Shown here: positions 36,056 through 46,969 of the stretch, piece by piece
Numbering within the stretch: the first letter of the stretch is position 1
Layout: each line of letters starts with the position of its first letter
DNA from: Gordionus sp. m RMFG-2023
Lineage: Eukaryota > Nematomorpha > Gordioida > Chordodea > Parachordodidae
Direction: 5' to 3'
NCBI RefSeq assembly: GCF_954871325.1
Contig: NC_088775.1
Location: 47,407,561 to 47,471,560, forward strand
DNA: 64,000 bases
Translations under genes and position numbers: made by a program
Notes under the pieces: model-generated
Database searches by the model: none
What the model saw: only the letters and a program-made list of their open reading frames with translations
What the model was told of the DNA's origin: nothing

Positions 36056-36396
36056 CATCCTACAATGGATGTGTTAAATTAGATATCTTTTCTTTTTTTT
36101 ACATGTTTTTAAGAAGACTATTTTTTTTCACAGTTTTGAGTTTTTTAATACAAGTATATTTTTGATATTATTACAAACTACTATTATTTTAAGATATTAT
36201 ATACCAATTAGAAATGGTGCGACAATATATAAAATCTTAATTGTTTCATCATATCATTCTGGTCCTTATTTTATAGTTAGAAAATGTTTCATTTCTAATA
36301 TGGCATACTTACCGTGTAAATAACTCAAGGCTTCAATATATTTACATAATTATTTGTTCCAAAGAATTTTAGTGTTTTTATTTTATCTATCCAACA

Positions 36397-36601
36397 TAGT
36401 GTTGTTAAACGCCTCAATTTGATCCGATTTTTAAAAACGGCCATTATTTTATACAGAAAAATATTATGCTAGCCTAAAGATTTTGCTCATAGATGGAACA
36501 TAGGATTGAACATCTATTGGCGAAATCTCGACGCTTAGTCAATATTTTCTGGCTATAATGATGAGTGTTAGCTGTGCTCAAATCGAGCCATAACAACACT
36601 A
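36397..36601. mobile_element. MITE (TAGTGTTGTTAAACGG family), copy 2
   Basis: 205 bp with the same ends, more diverged. Perfect 8-bp target duplication ATCCAACA at 36389-36396 and 36602-36609. Confidence 0.93.
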
Positions 36602-37109
36602 ATCCAACATAGTAAATTCTGATATTAGTTTACATCGTGAGCAAGGTTGCCATGTCTCCCCCCAGGGGAGACTCCCGCAATTTATTAGTTTACACGCAGA
36701 CATCTCACTCCCGCAAAACTACCGCAATTGGGAATCTCCCGCAAAAATCTACAGCAATTTTTTAATATCTCCCGCACAATTTCTTTTTAGCATTTTAACG
36801 TTTTTATTATATAAATAATAATTTTGAGAGACAGTAATTGATTATTTTTATATTTTTAAAATAAATGTTAAATATTTATTCGAAAAACATGTATAGTTTG
36901 TAAATTTCTTTTTATCCTGTTTTATTTTTATCCAATAATAAATCAACATCATTCATTTCATCCATATTTTATCATTTTCAGTGTGTTTGTATATAACAAT
37001 ATAGGGCTTGGCGCTTAATTATCACGTTCAGGTTAAATTAAATATATAATAAACTAATATTATACTGATTTCAATGATACTGATAATTATTTTATTTATT
37101 ATAGTTCAA

Positions 37110-38705
37110 TCACCTAATTAATAATGCAGAAGCAACTACAGTTGCGGAAATCATATAAACCTATCCTATCATTACAATATGGGTCGAATATTTTCCCCAT
37201 AATATTTAACGACTCCAATATAAGTTTCTTTACTTGTGGTAGAATAAAAATGAGCAAGGCTATCACAAATGTTTTATGACCTGAATCCAAGAGGTCAATT
37301 CTAGACGATTTGAAAGGTCGACATCTTTTAATAGATGCATCTAATAAGGGAAATATTAAACATTTCCCTTGATCCTTCGCTATTTCAACAAGAATAAGGG
37401 TATTTCAATAAAACTGTTAAAAAATTATTCCTCGGATAGTAAAAAATCTAACGATATAGCTAACCAAATAATGGAAAATAGAGCTGACTCAGGGTTATCA
37501 ATGAGTTGCTTGTCAGCTTGTGTATTTTGTCAAAAACTAAAGTGTATTTACCGAATTGAAGCAGCACAATAATGACTTAATATCAATTGGCTGCATATGC
37601 CATATACTACATAATTATTGCTAGAAGGCAATGAATGTATTATCTGTGGATGTCGAAATAATTGTGATGAAATGTTTTAACGAATTTAGTTCATCAACTA
37701 AAAGAAGAGTTCGTGGAGTGGTGGAATGGTGTGAGTTGCTGCGACATGTCTCTATCAGGTGGCTATCATCGATAGAATTTTAAATTTTACGAACCTTTAA
37801 AAATTACTTCTTAAATAATGATTATAAAAGCTGCCCTGAAATTTTGAAAATTTTTTCCGAGAATGAAATGACAGAAGTATATTTAGGAATGATTTCACAT
37901 GTAGGAAATCTTCTACATGCTATTAATATTCAATTGCAATCAGAAGAATCTTTAATAAGGAAGATTCACAAAATTATGCTGCAGCTGTGTTCATCTTTAC
38001 AGTTAAAAATTGATAATAAATTTTATGTCGCTATTGCTAAAAATATTATATTAAAATGTTCAAATAATACTCTAATTAATGTATTTTTAAAAGAAGCAAT
38101 TTTTATTAAGACAATTTTAGAATCTTTGCAATCAAAATTTGATTTTAATAATTCTATTTACAAATGTATAAATATTATGATCTTGGAACAGAAACCATCA
38201 ATTGATGGTTTTATAATTTAATAAATATATTAAAAATACCGATAGACATTGATGTCTTGTTTTAGGAGATTGTAATTCTATATTTTATGATGCGCCAGGA
38301 TATTTATAGTTAGATGGTCTAAAAACAGAGGAGGAATGGGTAGAATTTTTTCGTAATAATGATGAATCCCCATGCTTGGACAAAAGATGCGAGTATGTTT
38401 TCTCCTTACCTCGACTGCCTGGAGAAAGGAGAGAAATCGGATTGCTCTAACGACATTAGAGGTTGAGCTAATGATTAAAAAAAATTATAAATGCCATGCC
38501 AACAATTTTATAAATATTTAAAAAACGACGGTAAATGTTTAGTTGAGCGCATTTTTGAGGAGTGCCTGGAGAAAGGAGAGAAATCGGATTGCTCTAACAA
38601 CATTAGAGGCTGAGCTAATGGTTAAACAAAATTATAAATGCCATGCCAGCAATTTTATAAATATCTTAAAAACGACGGTAAACGTGTTCCATTATTTAAA
38701 TCTCA
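37110..38705 (+). pseudogene. hAT-F transposase (ZBED5/SCAND3-like), degraded
   Basis: Plus-strand remnants in order: NYSSDSKKSNDIANQIM (37400-37480), a CH segment followed by VDVEIIVMKCFNEF (about 37600-37690), a damaged LLRHVSIRWLSS core (about 37735-37770), and an open stretch 37844-38221 (ENEMTEVYLGMISHVGNLLH). Then come KTEEEWVEFFRNNDESPC and a C-terminal end LKNDGKRVPLFKSQIKY near 38660-38710. Family knowledge: such proteins have an RNase H-like catalytic fold with an inserted helical domain. Several stops and shifts plus an internal 122-bp duplication make it non-functional. Confidence 0.78.
38416..38684 (+). repeat. Direct duplication of about 122 bp in the hAT-F transposase end
   Basis: The block starting TGCCTGGAGAAAGGAGAG at 38416 recurs at 38563, each ending AAAACGACGGTAAA. 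The copies are about 94% alike and separated by about 25 bp. Confidence 0.9.
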
Positions 38706-39258
38706 AATAAAATATAGGGTCGGGCTTGGGCCTAATTATAAATTTTCTAGCGGGCCTGGGCCGGGCTTGGGTTTGTTGGAAATTTTTGCAATAGGGCTTG
38801 GGTCTAAATTTTTAAAATCAAATTTAGCTTATTTTAAGGATATTTAATAGGACAAATATAATCATGCAATCCCAGCATCTAATGTTTCCAGTGAACGGAA
38901 TTTCAGTACTATTGGAAGGATGAAGAAAGAAGAACAAATTTAAATAACGAAATTGTAGATAATATATTATTTTTAAATGATAATTTGAAAATATAAATTA
39001 AAATTTTGTTTATATCATTTATTAATATTATATATATATATTATTACTAAATAAAATATTATATTTCTATTAGTATTACTTCAGCATAAGTTAAGTATAT
39101 ATAAAATAATTTTATGGGCTTGGGAAATTTTTTAAATATTATAGCGGGCTTGGGAATTTTTTTAAATAAAAAACGGGCCGGGCCTGGGCTTAAAAATTTT
39201 TTTTACGATGGGCCTGGGCCGGGCTTGGTCCTAAAATCTAGGCCCATGAAGGTCTCTA
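38706..39258 (+). mobile_element. hAT-B deletion derivative (left copy)
   Basis: A GGGCCGGGC-rich left end (38706-38840) joins directly to a C-terminal transposase piece (NHAIPASNVSSERNFSTIGR, about 38855-38925) and then a GC-rich right end finishing at GGCCCATGAAGGTCTCTA. Comparison with the right copy shows the middle (about 700 bp at least) was lost at ACAAATATAA/TCATGC. The extreme left terminus is missing. Confidence 0.75.
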
Positions 39259-40045
39259 TGCCGAAGTAATACTAATAGAAATATAATATTTTATTTAGTA
39301 ATAATATATATATATAATATAATGATATAAACAAAATTTTAATTTATATTTCCAAATTATCATTTAAAAATAATATATTATCTACAATTTCGTTATTTAA
39401 ATTTGTTCTTCTTTCTTCAATAACCCTTCCAATAGTACTGAAATTCCGTTCACTGGAAACATTAGATGCTGGGATTGCATGAATTTTTTTGGCTAATCTT
39501 GCCAATTTTGGCAAGATTTTTTCATTCTTTTTCCACCAATCTAGGATGCAGTCATCATAGTTGTTATCCTCTTCATTTAGCTGAATATCCATATATAAAT
39601 TACGTCTCATTATGAAGTATTGTATCATCCTCCCATGAAGACATATCCAATAATGAGGAAGAAGCTAAAAATATTATATAGCTAAAAAGATTTGGGAACA
39701 TTTTTGGGAATATTCCCTGATTTTCGCTGTTTCGTGCCAAGGCCGTTGTGTTAAGTTAAGTAAAATTATACCAATTTCCGATTTAAAAAATATATACTCT
39801 CTTCCAAGGTGTATAGAAAATTTGATAAATAACACTAATAAAATCAAAATGATTTGTTATATTTGTCCTATTAAATATCCTTAATATAAGCTAAATTTGA
39901 TTAAAAAAATTTAGGCCCAAGCTCGGCCCAAGCTCTATTGCAAAAATTTCCAAGCAACCCAAGCCCGGCCCAGGCCCGCTACAAAATTTATAATTAGGCC
40001 CAAGCCCGGCCCGCCGTGGGCCGGCCCGACCCATGAAGGTCTCTA
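39258..40045 (-). mobile_element. hAT-B right copy, truncated
   Basis: On the minus strand it starts TAGAGACCTTCATGGGTCGG at 40045 and carries GGCCGGGC-rich subterminal sequence and a transposase end. It breaks off at ATTACTTCGGCAT exactly where the left copy's terminus lies. The two copies are therefore end to end in opposite orientation. Confidence 0.75.
39344..39628 (-). pseudogene. hAT-B transposase C-terminal domain
   Basis: A 94-residue open piece ending in the hAT dimerisation domain: ILDWWKKNEKILPKLARLAK, HAIPASNVSSERNFSTIGR, then RRTNLNNEIVDNILFLNDNL. This domain is uninterrupted. The rest of the protein (BED finger and catalytic core) is missing from this copy. Confidence 0.85.
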
Positions 40046-40160
40046 ATTTGAATATTATTGTTTATATTTTAATTTAATAGATTAGCATAAGCATGAATAC
40101 TATTATTTAATCCTCATCATCTGATTCTGAAAATCCAAAATCAGATGAATTATCATTACA

Positions 40161-40336
40161 GTGTAACTCAATATTTTAGCCAGGAAAATATTGCCTAAGC
40201 CTCGAGATTTCGATAATATATGCCTAGACCTTTGTTCCTTCTATGAGCAAAATCGCTTGCGTAATATTTTTCTGGACGAAATATTGAGTTCGCCGTTTTT
40301 AAAAATCGGCTCAAAACGAGCCATTTAACAACACTA
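40161..40336. mobile_element. MITE (TAGTGTTGTTAAACGG family), copy 3, 5' truncated
   Basis: Matches copy 1 from the AACTCAATATTTTAGCC point to the end (GAGCCATTTAACAACACTA). The first 40 bp or so are missing. Confidence 0.85.
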
Positions 40337-41384
40337 GGCCAAATATGATAAATGTTTTACATTAACATCCTATATTGAAGGAACTAATCTAATGCTTACC
40401 AAGTGTAAAATGTGTCCAAAAAGTATTATATTGTCAAAATCTTCAGGTTCCAATTTAAAACGACATTTGATTTTAATATTAATTATTTGATTTTATATGA
40501 TATAAGTAAGTTAATTCATTAAATTTGAAGAAATAATGCATTTGGGATATTTGACCCCAACAATAACGATAGTTATTTTAAAATTAAAAAATTAGTGGCC
40601 TCAAATATGATCAACCATTGATAGACGCCGTATTAAATGGGATTAATAAAAGGTATTAAACCTATTAGCTCTCAATTAATTACATATATTTGCAATTATA
40701 CATCCAGCATTCAAACTTCAATGGCCATGGATAAACCACAGAACGAACCTATTAAAAATAAACTTATAGCGTCATTGAAAAAAATGCTATGAAAACCCTA
40801 GAGAACTGTTAATTTCGAGATATCCTTTTTTTTGTCGAGAGTAGAGAATAGATTGGAGGAGGATAACTTATTTCAATTTTTTGCAAATAACAAAACAATA
40901 TGTTTTTAATTAATTCTCCACGTTTTAAAAGAGCTGTTTATTAAGTATAATAACCCAATCCCCTCATCTGACCCTGTAGAACGCGTTTTTAGTATAGCTA
41001 GTGCCGTATTAACTGCCAAGTGTTCCTGTCTATCAGATAAATATTTTGAAAACAATTGTTATTAAAATTTAATAAGAAAAATATTTTATAAATAAAAATA
41101 TCTTTTTATTCGCTATATTATATTATATTTTATTTATAATTATATTATCAAAATAAAACTATATTATTTTTTAACATGGCTAAAATATATTGTATTAAAA
41201 AATATAAGTTTATTTATATTAAATTAAATTTTAAAAAAATTTATCACTAAATTTTGAACGGTTTTATGAACGTGAACGCGTTTCTTTTTTTTGAACATGA
41301 ACTTTAACGTGAACGCGTTCGAATTTTGTCAATAAACGTTGAACGCGAACGCGTTCGATTTTTTTAGAAATGTTTACACCACTA
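40337..41384 (+). mobile_element. hAT-G deletion derivative
   Basis: A BED-type finger (CKMCPKSIILSKSSGSNLKRHL, about 40395-40470) and a C-terminal dimerisation piece (NNPIPSDPVERVFSIASAVL, CSCLSDKYFENN, about 40948-41060) lie only about 500 bp apart, so the catalytic core is absent. The right end, read inverted, is TAGTGGTGTAAACATTTCT. The left terminus is not recognisable. Plain non-autonomous remnant. Confidence 0.7.
41270..41365. repeat. Subterminal GAACGCGTTC palindromes of hAT-G
   Basis: GTGAACGCGTT and GAACGCGTTCGA motifs occur four to five times within about 95 bp of the right end. Such clusters typically serve as transposase-binding sites in hAT elements. Confidence 0.7.
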
Positions 41385-41880
41385 ATAAAATGGATGATAA
41401 ATGGTCAAATGGATAGATGTAGATGATCAATGTATAAGATGGATGGTTAAATGGATGAATTGGTAAAATGGATGATGGTTGGTCAAATAGATAGAGGCAG
41501 ATGATCAAGGTATAAGATGGATGGTCAAATGAGATGTGATGAAGCTAACAATTTATGGTCAAATGATAAGATAGATGATCAAATGGGATGACAGGATTAT
41601 CAGTTCTGGAAGAAAGGAGATATGATGATTGAATGATGTTTGGTATGACTATTTACGCTGGAATGATGGCGTGCTATGATGTCGATGAATGGGTTTAAGG
41701 ACAGCTGGATGATTGGAAAGAGCATATGGATGGTTGGATGAATCAGAGGGTTATCTGGTATGGTTTGGTACAGTATGAACAAAGGAAGGAAATATATGGA
41801 AACTGATTGGAATGGGTGTTGGGTGAAAGAGTCAGGATGTTTGATTAGTGTTAATGGTATATAGTGGGATTGGTAAAAGG
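41385..41880. repeat. GATG-rich minisatellite
   Basis: Degenerate units around GATGGATGGTCAAATG and GATGATCAA(G/T)GTATAA, decaying toward 41880. No coding sense. Confidence 0.8.
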
Positions 41881-42061
41881 GGAAGGTGTTGTGGTTGACG
41901 TTAGATTATCAATCGATCAATCAAAAATGTTTGTTATATATTATTATAGCTATCGCGGAACCTTTTGTATATATATATTATGAATAAACTATTTATCAAG
42001 ATGATTTAAGTATTACTACAATTAAGTTACCGACTAATATTATGAAATTAAATATTACAAC
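41881..42061. other. Spacer with LTR-like ends, unresolved
   Basis: Runs from TGTTATATATTATT (about 41932) to ATTACAACA (42062) and contains TATA-like and AATAAA strings. This could be a short LTR fragment; no partner or target duplication was found. Confidence 0.25.
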
Positions 42062-42995
42062 ACTACACAGTTGACCATTATTACTTATCTAAAATATGCA
42101 ATCATATTCTCTCAGCAGCTGTAGTAATAATCTCAAATTCCATTGCCACACAAATAATAGATACTGGTTAATTTGCAATCATGACCATGACACTCACAAT
42201 GTTAACTCATATCATATTTTATTATGTTAGATAAATTGATAAAACAAAAACACTATAATTCTTTAGAAGAAATTATGTGAATATATTGAAGCCTTAAATT
42301 ATTTACAAGGCAAGGATGCCGTATTAGAAATGAAACATTTTAGAGTGATATAATGAAAGCAATTAAGATTTTATATATTATTGCGCACCACCTCGAGTTG
42401 ATATATTATATCTTAAAATAATAGTAGTTTGTAATAATATCAAAAATATACTCGTATTAAAAATTTAACTCAAAACTGTTTTTCAAATAAGAAAAAATAG
42501 CTTTCCTAAAAACACATAAAAAAAGAGAAGAAAAGATATCTAATTTATTACATTCATTGTATTGTAGGGTGAATAATAAGATGTTTAATTTTTAATAAAA
42601 TTTTAAATAAATAGATGGCGTTAAAGGATTTAATGTAAATTGTTACTTATATTTATTATCAAAAGCATTTATTAGTAAAATTTATTAAAATGTTAACTGA
42701 TATATTATATAACTGTCAAATACGTCTGTAAAAGTCACATTTTACCTAATATTTTATAAGTAATTATATACAATAGGGGATTATAAACTATATGTCTATT
42801 TTTTTATTAAAAAATCTCCTATACTTATTTGGACCTTGAATTATTTTTAGGAAGAGGAATGGTAATTAAATTTGAAAATGAAGTTGATTAGTGATTTTGA
42901 ACTCGGCTAATTACAATATTAAATTAGTTAATTTTAAATTAATAAATGATTATATTTATTTAATTAGGGTTATGTAATAATGTAAATAATAAAAG

Positions 42996-43260
42996 TTTTA
43001 TATTTAACAATAATACTTTTAAATATACTCTTATTTTTCAATTTCCATAAAATTAAATATTCACAGTAAAATTTTCGTTTTTTTCAATATATTTCACAAA
43101 AATCAATTCATTTTTTTTATATTTAAAAATCAATCCGCGATTCAATAAATATTTAATAAACAATCAATATCTATATTATTTTTCTAATTATCAACTATAA
43201 ATTGATTGACATATATTTATAATGTTAAATAAATGTATTATTATTTGATAATATATATCA
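42996..43260 (-). repeat. 3' LTR of Gypsy-5
   Basis: 265 bp, pairs with 49342-49607. Short for a Gypsy LTR. Confidence 0.95.
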
Positions 43261-43323
43261 TGTCCGCCTTACAAAAGACCAAGACATGTGAAAGAAAATA
43301 AAAACGCGAAAATAAGTTTTACA

Positions 43324-43902
43324 TTATACGTCTTCTTCTCTATCTTTTAACATCTTTTCCTCTTCAGTTTCCATACAATTATACTTCTCTTGAAAATTCG
43401 TACTGTTCGTCACTTTAACTATTGTTGATCCCAACTTTGTATCCTTCTCGTTTGTAGCTTGCATTTTCCCATAATATTTGAATTTGTTTCCCATCGATGG
43501 ATTTATTACTCCTAATGTCCTATCTTGACTACCATTGGTTCTTTTTAACTTCACATCATAACTAATAGGCGGCCACTGCCTATTTCCATACGGTTTAAAT
43601 CTGGATTCTATCTCATTAATTTTATTATAATTTTGATACGCTACCTCCGGCTGTATCCTATTATTTTTTCCACAAAATTAACTGGTTCCCGTGACTTCAT
43701 CTGTTTCACTAAGATGATCTTCACGTTCCCAATTTTGTAACACATGTGTCGGAATATTACAATCTTTTATTTGATGTCCAAAACTTTGGCATCGAAAGCA
43801 TCTTTTAAATATATCGGATTTAGGTTTTCGTATTCCCATTTTTCTTTTTTTAACTATTTTCACATAAATGATTTGTTCGATGGTTTCTATTTTATAACTC
43901 AT
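43324..43902 (-). pseudogene. Gypsy-5 extra 3' frame with CCHC knuckle (fossil)
   Basis: The first segment reads MSYKIETIEQIIYVKI, a basic stretch, then knuckle CFRCQSFGHQIKDC. A second segment is polar and charged with an acidic end. The knuckle closely matches the Gypsy-3 one (CYRCQERGHIQYSC) and lies in the same place, after integrase and before the 3' LTR. Not envelope-like. Confidence 0.65.
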
Positions 43903-43909
43903 TTTAATA

Positions 43910-44640
43910 TTCTTTTTTTTTAAAAAAATTTTAATTTTTAAATTATAATTAATGAATTTTCTCCTTTTAAATATTTATAATTTGTAAATTACCCCTATGT
44001 AATTTTTTAAATAAAAACAATTATAAACAACACTCATGTTACTTATTTTTTTTTAAAAATATGTTACTTTTCAATTTTCTTAAATGAAGAAAATCCCTAA
44101 TTAATTAACATTTTTAATACCCCTATGTAATTCATATATAACATTAATTTCTCCATTTTCTATAATATACATTATTTATATATTTCCCTTATGTATATTA
44201 TACAAAGAAAGAAACTTTCCATGAAAACACCACTCATGTTTTTATTTCAAAAACTAAATATTTTGTTTCTTTTTACTTTTCTTTCCATATAAGAAATTTT
44301 GTTTCTTTTTACTTTTCTTTCTATATAAGAAATTCTCTAACTTATCATTAAAAAAAAAATTTTTTTTACAATAAACTCATAAGACATGTTAATTTAAAAA
44401 AAAACTCATATTTTCCTCGAAATTAATTTTAAATCACATATTTAAAAACATAATTCCATAATTAATGGAAAATATATTATAAAGTTTCAATTATCTACTA
44501 ATATTCTCCCAATAATTAAGAATTTAGAATCACTATATCTAAATTAATTGAGTATTTTTTTTTTACATATTAATTATTTATTACTTATAATCAATATATT
44601 CACTATTAAATTCACTATTAATTCCTTACTTTCATATGGT
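43910..44640 (-). other. Gypsy-5 non-coding stretch between integrase and 3' frame
   Basis: Very AT-rich, with repeated TTTACTTTTCTTTC(C/T)ATATA strings near 44270-44330. No reading frame. Confidence 0.5.
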
Positions 44641-45540
44641 CATTATGACGTAATCCAATATTACCGTCACAAAATTTAACCTTACTCATTTTTAATCCAA
44701 AATTTTCAAGTACAATACCTTTCTCCCATTACTGATTTTTATTATCAAAAATACGACCCCATATTAATTTTCCCACCGGAAATTTTATATTGGTTTTATC
44801 ACAAGATAATATATTTTCAATTTCTTTTGACTTAAGAAAATCTAAGGGTAATCTGGTTCTTCTACCCAAAAATAATTCAACAGGAGTAACTCCCTCTCTA
44901 TTCCTTGAATTATTATAATATAATTGTGCTAACCAGACATCATTTTTTTCTTGTTTAGCCTTTTTTATCCAATTTTTTACAATAGCTACCATCCTTTCAG
45001 CTTATCCATTAGAGCTAGGATGATAAAGTGGAGTCAAAATATGTTTAATTTTAATTGAATTACAAAATTGCTTAAAATTTTCAATTATAAATGCCGGACC
45101 ACCATCCGACACAATTATTTTAGGAATCCCGAATTTAGCCCACAATTTTTTTAATAATTTAATAACAACTTTAGTTGTTAACCCTTGAACCTCTTCAAAT
45201 TCAATCCATTTGGAATATGAATCCACAACCAAAAAATATGATTTTTTTATCAAATTCAAAAAAATCAATGTGGAGACGATCCCATGGTTTCTTTGATTTT
45301 GGCCATACTTGTCCCATCTCTTTACGGGGCATAACGGCACAGGTATTACATGGAACACATTCCTTTGTAATTTTTTCTATATCATTACCCATTCCAGGCC
45401 ACCACATATATTCACGAGCCCAAGATTTCATTTTAACTTGACCCTGGTGTCCTGCATGTAACAAATTAATTATTTTAGCACATAATTTCAAAGGAATTAC
45501 TGCCCTATTTCCTCTCATTAAACAATCAGCTACCACAGAT
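44640..45540 (-). pseudogene. Gypsy-5 integrase region (fossil)
   Basis: HHCC finger from LLHAGHQGQVKMKSWAREYM to CVPCNTC. Catalytic core with VDSYSKWIEFEEV, SDGGPAFI and LYHPSSNG. C-terminal domain with YYNNSRNREGVTPVELFLG. Very similar to Gypsy-3. Broken. Confidence 0.9.
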
Positions 45541-46960
45541 AATTCTTTTTCGAATTTTTGATAAATTTTATAATTATTTTTCCATGTTTTTTTTCCCGTT
45601 AAAAATAATTTTATTTGTCTCAATACTTTATCTTTTAAAGTATATGATTTGAGATCTTCCCAAGTTGTAGGACCTCCCTTTAACATATAGGATAGAGTAC
45701 GCACTAATGCATCTTCTCCATCAATAATCATGTTATCAATAATTTCAGGAGTAGCACAACCTGCCCCTAATCTCGATAATATATCTGGCAAATGATTTTC
45801 TCTACCTCGCCGATATTTTATATCTACGTTAAAACTTCCCACAAGTAACAACCACCGTTGTAATCTCGGAGACATCATTAATTCTTTGTTATCTTTCTTG
45901 AACAAATGAATTAATGGCTTGTGATCTGTATAAATCACAAATCTTTTCCCGATTAAATATTCGCGACATTTGGTCAATCCCAAAATAATCGCTAAGACCT
46001 CCTGTTATAACAGAGTACCTCGTTTCAACTTCATGAAATATTCTCGAAAAAAAAATAATTGGTCTATCTAAACCGTCAATGACATGTAATAATGCACCTC
46101 CTACACCTTTATTGGATCATCAACCGCAAGAATTATCTCCAAATCATTGCTAAAACACACTAAAATTGGTTCCTCACCAATTTTTTTCTTTAAATTTTCA
46201 AAAGCATTTCTTTGTTCAATTTTCCATTCAAAATTAACACCTTTTTTTAATAAGTCATATAATGGAGCTGCTATTTTTGCAAAATTATTCACAAATCTAT
46301 GATAATAATTTATCATGCCCATAAAAGACTGCACTTCAGCTTTATTACTAGGCTGATTCATGTTTAAAATATTTTTTAAATTTTTATCAAGCGGCTTCAC
46401 TTCCATTCCATTAATTTGATGATCCAAATACACTATTTCAGTGACACCAAGAATACTTTTCTCTTTACTAGCTTTTAAACCTTTATTTTGAATTCTCTTG
46501 AAAACTTCTTCAAGACGTTGATTATGTTGTTCTGGCGTCACTCCAGTTATCAACACATCATCCATATAATAAAATACACCTTCCAAACCCTGGAAAACTG
46601 ATGCCATTGTTCTCTGAAAAATCGGTGCAGATACACTTATCCAAAAGGTAATCTACAAAACGCAAATAATCCTTTAGGCGTTGTTATTGTCAACAATTTA
46701 CGAATTTCTTCTTTAAAAGGCAATTGTAAATATGCTGATGAAAAATCAACTTTTGAAAAATATTTGGCTCCCTTTAAATTTGCCAAAATTTCTTCAATTC
46801 GAGGTAATGGATATTTCACTTCCACAACCCATTTATCTGCACATAATCTAAGTTTTCCATTAGATTTTTTAACAGGTACTAATGGTGTAGCCCATTCACT
46901 ATATTCCACAGGAATAATAATACCATCATTAACTCATTTATCTAATTCTTCGTTGATTTC
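45540..46960 (-). pseudogene. Gypsy-5 reverse transcriptase and RNase H region (fossil)
   Basis: Palm motif YYMDDVLITGVTPEQHNQ, upstream YFSKVDFSSAYLQLPF, thumb region LGVTEIVYLDHQI. RNase H region with LEIILAVDD and GLTKCREYLIGKRFVIYTD, then LPDILSRLGAG. Standard order. Broken. Confidence 0.92.
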
Positions 46961-46969
46961 CTTTTTCCA

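Larger units (their letters stand above)
35044..36641 (+). repeat. Interspersed repeat family E, copy 3, carrying two MITEs
   Basis: Starts CAGTGGTGTCACTAGGGGGG with GCGCAGGGGCTCGAGC after it and follows the same internal landmarks as copies 2 and 4. It is entered by MITEs at 35833-36055 and 36397-36601 and cut by hAT-F2 at 36642. Removing the two MITEs restores collinearity with copies 1 and 4. Non-coding. Confidence 0.85.
36642..38705 (+). mobile_element. hAT transposon, family F copy 2 (right end lost)
   Basis: Starts CAAGGTTGCCATGTCTCCCC with the same GCGGGAGA-rich subterminal sequence as copy 1. It interrupts repeat E at the TTACATCGTGAG position, which is intact in copy 1 of that repeat. 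Its right terminus is missing: transposase coding runs to about 38705, where hAT-B sequence begins. Confidence 0.82.

Noticed and set aside
36642-38705. Domesticated hAT gene
   Set aside because: The frame is broken many times and the element termini and a second broken copy at 1-1461 show an ordinary dead transposon.
41932-42062. Solo LTR bounded by TGTTATAT and TTACAACA
   Set aside because: No target duplication and no partner LTR in the window; kept only as an unresolved spacer.
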